From Leptobacterium_A meishanense (GTDB lineage: Bacteria > Bacteroidota > Bacteroidia > Flavobacteriales > Flavobacteriaceae), in assembly GCF_037645805.1 (NCBI RefSeq), contig NZ_JBBEXE010000003.1, positions 1 through 64,000 on the forward strand: a stretch of DNA of 64,000 nt. Reading direction: 5' to 3'. The notes below the pieces were generated by a model. That model worked only from the letters and a program-made list of their open reading frames with translations. It was not told the DNA's origin and made no database searches. Below are positions 59,926 through 64,000 of this stretch, piece by piece (position 1 is the stretch's first letter; every line of letters starts with the position of its first letter). The position numbers and the translations under genes are program-made.

Positions 59926-62754
59926 TTAATGTGCCTCTAGCCAATTTGTGCCTAAGCCTATTTCCACATCCAACGGAACAGCTAATTGATAGGCGTTTTC
60001 CATAGCAGTTTTAATAAGGGGCTTTACGGTTTCCAGTTCGGCTTTATAAGCATCAAAAACCAATTCATCATGGACTTGCAAAAGCATTTTAGTTTTAAAA
60101 TTCCCTTCTTTTAGCTTTCTATGAATGTCAATCATGGCGAGTTTAATAATATCGGCTGCACTTCCCTGTATGGGGGCATTCACGGCGTTGCGTTCTGCGG
60201 CACCTCGCACCACCTGATTTCGGGAATTGATATCAGGCAGGTAACGCCTCCGGCCTAAGACGGTTTCTACATATCCATGGTCTTGTGCAAAATGGATTTG
60301 ATGGTTTATGTAGGCCCGTAATTTTGGATAGGTTTTGTAATAGGTGTCGATAAGCTCTTTAGCCTCACTACGCGAAAGGGTGGTCTGATTGCTAAGCCCG
60401 AACGCCGACACCCCATAAATGATGCCGAAGTTTACGGTTTTGGCATTACTGCGCTGCTCCCGGGTAACTTCTTCCAACGGAACATTGAATACTTTGGCTG
60501 CTGTTGATGCGTGAATATCTTCCCCATTTTGAAATGCTTTGATCATAGTTTCTTCTTCACTTAAAGCAGCAATGACGCGAAGCTCGATTTGGGAATAATC
60601 GGCGGCTAATAAAAAGTAATCATCACTTCTTGGAATGAACGCTTTCCGTACTTGCCGGCCACGTGCTGTCCGGATCGGGATGTTTTGTAAGTTGGGATTG
60701 TTACTGCTCAACCGTCCGGTAGCAGCAACAGCTTGGCTATAGATGGTGTGTATTCTATTTGTTTTGGGGTTTACCTCATTGGGTAATGCATCTACATAGG
60801 TGTTTTGTAATTTTTGTAATTGCCGCCATTCCAATATGTCGGCTATGATTTTATGGTCTTTTGCGAGATATGAGAGTACATCTTCTGCGGTAGAATACTG
60901 TCCGGTTTTGGTTTTTTTAGGTTTATCAACTAATTTCAACTTATCAAATAAAATAGGACCTAATTGTTTGGGAGAGGCGAGATTAAATTCTTCGCCTGCT
61001 TGTTCATAGATAGTTTTTTCAAGGTTTCTAATATCAATGGTCAGGTCTTTAGATAGGGATTTAAGGAATCCAACATCAATATTGATGCCTTCAATTTCCA
61101 TATTGGCCAACACATTCACTAACGGAGACTCCAATTCTTTAAATAGTTTTGATGCATTCCGATTGGGGAGCTCTTTTTCAAATAGGTGTTTTAATTGCAG
61201 TGTGATGTCAGCATCTTCAACCGCATACTCAGTTTGTTGTTCTACGGCAACAGTACGCATGGATTTTTGGTTTTTTCCTTTCTTTCCAATAAGTGTTTCG
61301 ATGGAAACAGGCTGATAGTTGAGATAGGTTTCTGCTAAAAGGTCCATATTGTGCCGCATATCCGGATTGATAAGGTAATGGGCAATCATCGTATCAAAGA
61401 GTGTTCCTTTTACAGGCATTTGATAGTTGGAAAGCACTTTAATGTCATACTTTAAATTATGCCCAATTTTTTCAATGGTTTCTGCTTCAAAAAAGGGTCT
61501 GAATTCTTCTAGGATAGCAGTTGTTTCTTGCTGATCTTCCGGAAAGGTTACATAATAGCCTTTACCAACTTCCCAAGAAAAGGCAATGCCGACCAGTGCT
61601 GCCTGCAACGATTTTAGGCTGGTAGTCTCGGTATCAAAACAGACACTTTGTTGTTTCACAAGCTTGTTTAGCAATAGCTTTCTGGCAAGCGGGGTATTTA
61701 CATATTGATAAAAATGGCCCTGATTATCAATTGTATTATAGGTTGATGATGAAGTTGTCTCTGAAATATCTTCATTGGGCGTGTTAAACAAATCAAACTG
61801 CACATTTTGGGGAGTAGCTTTTTGCTCTGGAGCTTTTGATAAGTTGGTATTGTGCTCTACAACTTCTTCTTGCCCGAATATTTTTAAAAGGTTTTCAGTG
61901 AGCCTCCGAAATTCAAGCTCCTGAAATAGTTCTTTTACCTTTTCAATGTCCGGAGTGTTCAGTTCAAAATCCTCTTCATGGAATGTAACCGGGACATCGA
62001 GCATGATGCGGGCTAGTTTTTTAGAAAGGATTCCCTGTTCGGCATTTGCTTCTACTTTTTCTTTCATCTTGCCTTTCAGCTTATCGGTATTTGCCAATAG
62101 GTTTTCCATACTTCCAAATTCTTGGATGAATTTTTTAGCTGTTTTTTCACCTACGCCGGGGAATCCAGGGATGTTGTCGACGGAGTCACCCATCATTCCA
62201 AGAAGGTCAATGACCTGTTCGGGGTGTTCTACTTCAAATTTTTCCTGTATTTCTTTTACACCCCAAATTTCAATGCCATTGCCCATACGGGAAGGTTTGT
62301 ACATAAAAATATTGTCTGAGACCAATTGAGCAAAATCTTTATCGGGGGTCACCATATAGGTTTTATACCCTTGCTTTTCAGCTTGTTTAGAGAGTGTGCC
62401 AATGATGTCATCCGCTTCATAGCCGGGTTTTTCCAACACCGGGATATGCATGGCTTTAAGAATGTCTTGAATAATCGGAACGGCAATTTTAATGGCCTCC
62501 GGAGTTTCATCCCTGTTTGCTTTGTAGGCTTCAAACAGTTCTGTCCGGGCTTCAGAACCTCCTTTGTCAAAAGCAACTGCAAGATGGTCGGGCTTCTCAC
62601 GTTTGATGACATCGAGCAATGAATTCATGAAGCCCATAATGGCAGAGGTATCCAATCCTTTTGAGTTGATACGGGGATTTTTGATGAATGCATAGTACCC
62701 ACGAAAGATTAATGCATAGGCATCAAGTAAAAAAAGGCGTTTTTGTTCAGACAT
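59926..62754 (-). CDS. polA: DNA polymerase I
   Basis: 942 residues with all three domains: 5'-3' exonuclease (about 1-290; LFLLDAYALIFRGYYAF, AFDKGGSEARTELFEAYKANR, LLGMMGDSVDNIPGFPGVGEKTA), 3'-5' exonuclease with intact acids (about 350-530; CFDTETTSL, IGHNLKYDIKVL, VEDADITLQL), and polymerase (to the end; LLAADYSQIELR, RSNAKTVNFGIIYG, LQVHDELVFDA). Gap filling in repair and primer removal. Confidence 0.97.
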   Translation of the reverse strand: MSEQKRLFLLDAYALIFRGYYAFIKNPRINSKGLDTSAIMGFMNSLLDVIKREKPDHLAVAFDKGGSEARTELFEAYKANRDETPEAIKIAVPIIQDILKAMHIPVLEKPGYEADDIIGTLSKQAEKQGYKTYMVTPDKDFAQLVSDNIFMYKPSRMGNGIEIWGVKEIQEKFEVEHPEQVIDLLGMMGDSVDNIPGFPGVGEKTAKKFIQEFGSMENLLANTDKLKGKMKEKVEANAEQGILSKKLARIMLDVPVTFHEEDFELNTPDIEKVKELFQELEFRRLTENLLKIFGQEEVVEHNTNLSKAPEQKATPQNVQFDLFNTPNEDISETTSSSTYNTIDNQGHFYQYVNTPLARKLLLNKLVKQQSVCFDTETTSLKSLQAALVGIAFSWEVGKGYYVTFPEDQQETTAILEEFRPFFEAETIEKIGHNLKYDIKVLSNYQMPVKGTLFDTMIAHYLINPDMRHNMDLLAETYLNYQPVSIETLIGKKGKNQKSMRTVAVEQQTEYAVEDADITLQLKHLFEKELPNRNASKLFKELESPLVNVLANMEIEGINIDVGFLKSLSKDLTIDIRNLEKTIYEQAGEEFNLASPKQLGPILFDKLKLVDKPKKTKTGQYSTAEDVLSYLAKDHKIIADILEWRQLQKLQNTYVDALPNEVNPKTNRIHTIYSQAVAATGRLSSNNPNLQNIPIRTARGRQVRKAFIPRSDDYFLLAADYSQIELRVIAALSEEETMIKAFQNGEDIHASTAAKVFNVPLEEVTREQRSNAKTVNFGIIYGVSAFGLSNQTTLSRSEAKELIDTYYKTYPKLRAYINHQIHFAQDHGYVETVLGRRRYLPDINSRNQVVRGAAERNAVNAPIQGSAADIIKLAMIDIHRKLKEGNFKTKMLLQVHDELVFDAYKAELETVKPLIKTAMENAYQLAVPLDVEIGLGTNWLEAH

Positions 62755-62926
62755 TATTTTTAGTATTGAGTATTGAGTGCTTGGAAGTTGGCATGAAGCA
62801 CTCGCTACTAATTATTTTTATGCTATTTTCAAAACTACAAAGTAAATAGGAGGTGCTAAAATGTTTTTTTATATGTAACCCTGTTAATCTTAATATAAAG
62901 ATGGTATAAGTAAGGAATGGATGTAA

Positions 62927-62934
62927 TATTTTTG
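62927..62934 (+). promoter_or_regulatory. Bacteroidota -7 element ahead of the metallophosphoesterase gene
   Basis: TATTTTTG matches TAnnTTTG, 20 bases before the ATG at 62955. Confidence 0.45.
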
Positions 62935-62954
62935 TAAAAAAGATAAAATTGCTC

Positions 62955-64000
62955 ATGATTCGTTGGATCATTTTTATCCTGATTTATGTGATTATTGACT
63001 GGTATGCTTTCCAGGCAGTAAAGACCGTTACTAAAAATGTGTGGATACACTATGCACATATTTTAGTATCTGTTTTGGTGGTCGGAAACTTCATATTACA
63101 ATTCGTAATTAGTAATGATACGGGAAGGGTATTGACACCTATAAAAAGTTATGCGTTTGGTTTTTTGTTGACGTTGATGGCGCTTAAACTTTTTGTCTTG
63201 CCATTTTTGTTTGGTGAAGATATTTACAGGCTTGGCGCAGGCTTGTATAGCAAATTATTCGGTACTGCTGAATCATTTAGTATTCCTTCCAGAAGAAAAT
63301 TTATAAGTACAGTAGCATTAGGGATTGCAGCGATACCCTTTGCATCTTTGCTTTATGGTATGTATAAAGGAAAATATGATTTTAGGGTTTTAAAATACAC
63401 ACTTCATTTTGATGACCTTCCGGAAAGTTTTGATGGCTACCAGATTACACAAATAAGTGATATCCACTCCGGTAGTTTTGATAATAAAAACAAGATAGAA
63501 TATGCCATAGACCTTGTTAACAAGCAGGCAAGTGACCTTATTCTATTTACAGGTGATATGGTAAACAACATGGCCACGGAAATGCTCCCTTGGAAAGAAA
63601 CCTTTGCAAAATTGGAGGCAAAAGATGGAAAATATTCTGTTTTGGGGAATCATGATTATGGTGATTATGTAAGTTGGGAAAGCGAAGAAAAAAAGACAGC
63701 GAACCTGGAACTTTTAAAGGAGATTCAGAAAGAAATTGGTTTTGATTTGCTATTGAATGACAATCGTTATCTTGAGAAAAACGGCGAACGTATTGCTATT
63801 GTTGGTGTTGAAAACTGGGGAGCAGGGGGATTTAAAAAAGCAGGCGATTTGAATACCGCCATTACAGGAATTGCGAAAGATGATTTCAAAATATTAATGA
63901 GCCATGACCCGTCACATTGGGAACATGAGGTGGTAAGCCATGACCATCATTTTCATTTGACACTAAGCGGGCATACCCACGGGATGCAGTTTGGTATTGA
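62955..64000 (+). CDS. Membrane-anchored metallophosphoesterase (partial, cut at window end)
   Basis: 348 codons are visible from ATG 62955 without a stop. The N-terminal part has about four membrane helices (residues 1-15, 32-52, 68-88, 125-142; starts MIRWIIFILIYVIIDWYAF). The calcineurin-like domain follows with DIHSGSFD, TGDMVNN, GNHDYGDY, SHDPSHWEH and SGHTHG, giving the usual Asp, His and Asn metal ligands. Family members act on phosphoesters such as UDP-diacylglucosamine or nucleotides; the precise substrate is open. Only a few C-terminal residues should be missing. Confidence 0.92.
   Translation, partial: MIRWIIFILIYVIIDWYAFQAVKTVTKNVWIHYAHILVSVLVVGNFILQFVISNDTGRVLTPIKSYAFGFLLTLMALKLFVLPFLFGEDIYRLGAGLYSKLFGTAESFSIPSRRKFISTVALGIAAIPFASLLYGMYKGKYDFRVLKYTLHFDDLPESFDGYQITQISDIHSGSFDNKNKIEYAIDLVNKQASDLILFTGDMVNNMATEMLPWKETFAKLEAKDGKYSVLGNHDYGDYVSWESEEKKTANLELLKEIQKEIGFDLLLNDNRYLEKNGERIAIVGVENWGAGGFKKAGDLNTAITGIAKDDFKILMSHDPSHWEHEVVSHDHHFHLTLSGHTHGMQFGI

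Overview
The window reads as chromosome of a Bacteroidota bacterium, most likely family Flavobacteriaceae. Evidence: a PorP/SprF and type IX secretion context, a PorT-like barrel, 2-oxoglutarate dehydrogenase E1 next to its E2, AT-rich spacers, TTG starts, and several Bacteroidota-type promoters (TAnnTTTG at -7; a complete TTTG-N19-TAnnTTTG ahead of rplM). Genus is not decided. Names rest on motif and family recognition by eye; no database search was run.

Layout. 1-3.4 kb: the last codons of a large surface protein with a type IX sorting tail, then PorP/SprF, an OmpA/PD40 protein and a receiver-like protein. 3.4-8.4 kb: housekeeping (DUF456, RuvC, HemW, cyclase, YjbR) plus an Xre/RES toxin-antitoxin pair. 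8.6-13.2 kb: a secreted tandem-domain protein, then a five-gene nitric-oxide signalling operon (receiver, H-NOX, PAS kinase, Hpt, LytTR regulator) with a 21-bp-period direct repeat in front that looks like a LytTR site. 13.4-21.6 kb: DUF4407, M20 peptidase, tRNA-Leu with a duplicated 3' end, KdtA, DegT aminotransferase, GalE, amidohydrolase, with intergenic palindromic repeats. 22-29.8 kb: a clade II (Sec-type) nitrous oxide reductase operon on the minus strand (cytochrome c, fasciclin, nosZ, membrane protein, nosL, cupin, nosD, nosF, nosY), divergent from an Rrf2 regulator; the intergenic gap holds an FNR/Crp-like palindrome and a 15-bp perfect inverted repeat. 29.9-42.9 kb: sucA-sucB, TatD, acyltransferase, asparaginase, tRNA-Ser, an ExbB/ExbD/ExbD/PorT locus, rpoN.

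43-50.3 kb is the most unusual region: a minus-strand peptide-export locus. It has an HlyD-type adaptor, an HTH protein, two clear double-glycine-leader bacteriocin-like precursors, a membrane protein that may be immunity, seven mini-genes for 34-74 aa membrane proteins (one frameshifted), a C39-peptidase ABC exporter, a third leader-like peptide and a strong terminator. Four mini-proteins share a short motif just after the membrane segment, and a very similar motif lies in the mature part of one secreted precursor. A REP-associated tyrosine transposase, flanked by mirrored hairpins, sits inside the cluster.

50.5-64 kb: asnS, an RND/MMPL exporter, a lipoprotein, then the translation block frr-pyrH-tsf-rpsB-rpsI-rplM (S2 has a long charged tail; rplM and rpsB have structured leaders), polA, and the start of a metallophosphoesterase gene cut by the window end. 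Stretches over 300 bases without a long gene are 42949-43331 (third precursor, terminator) and 45498-46048 (mini-genes).
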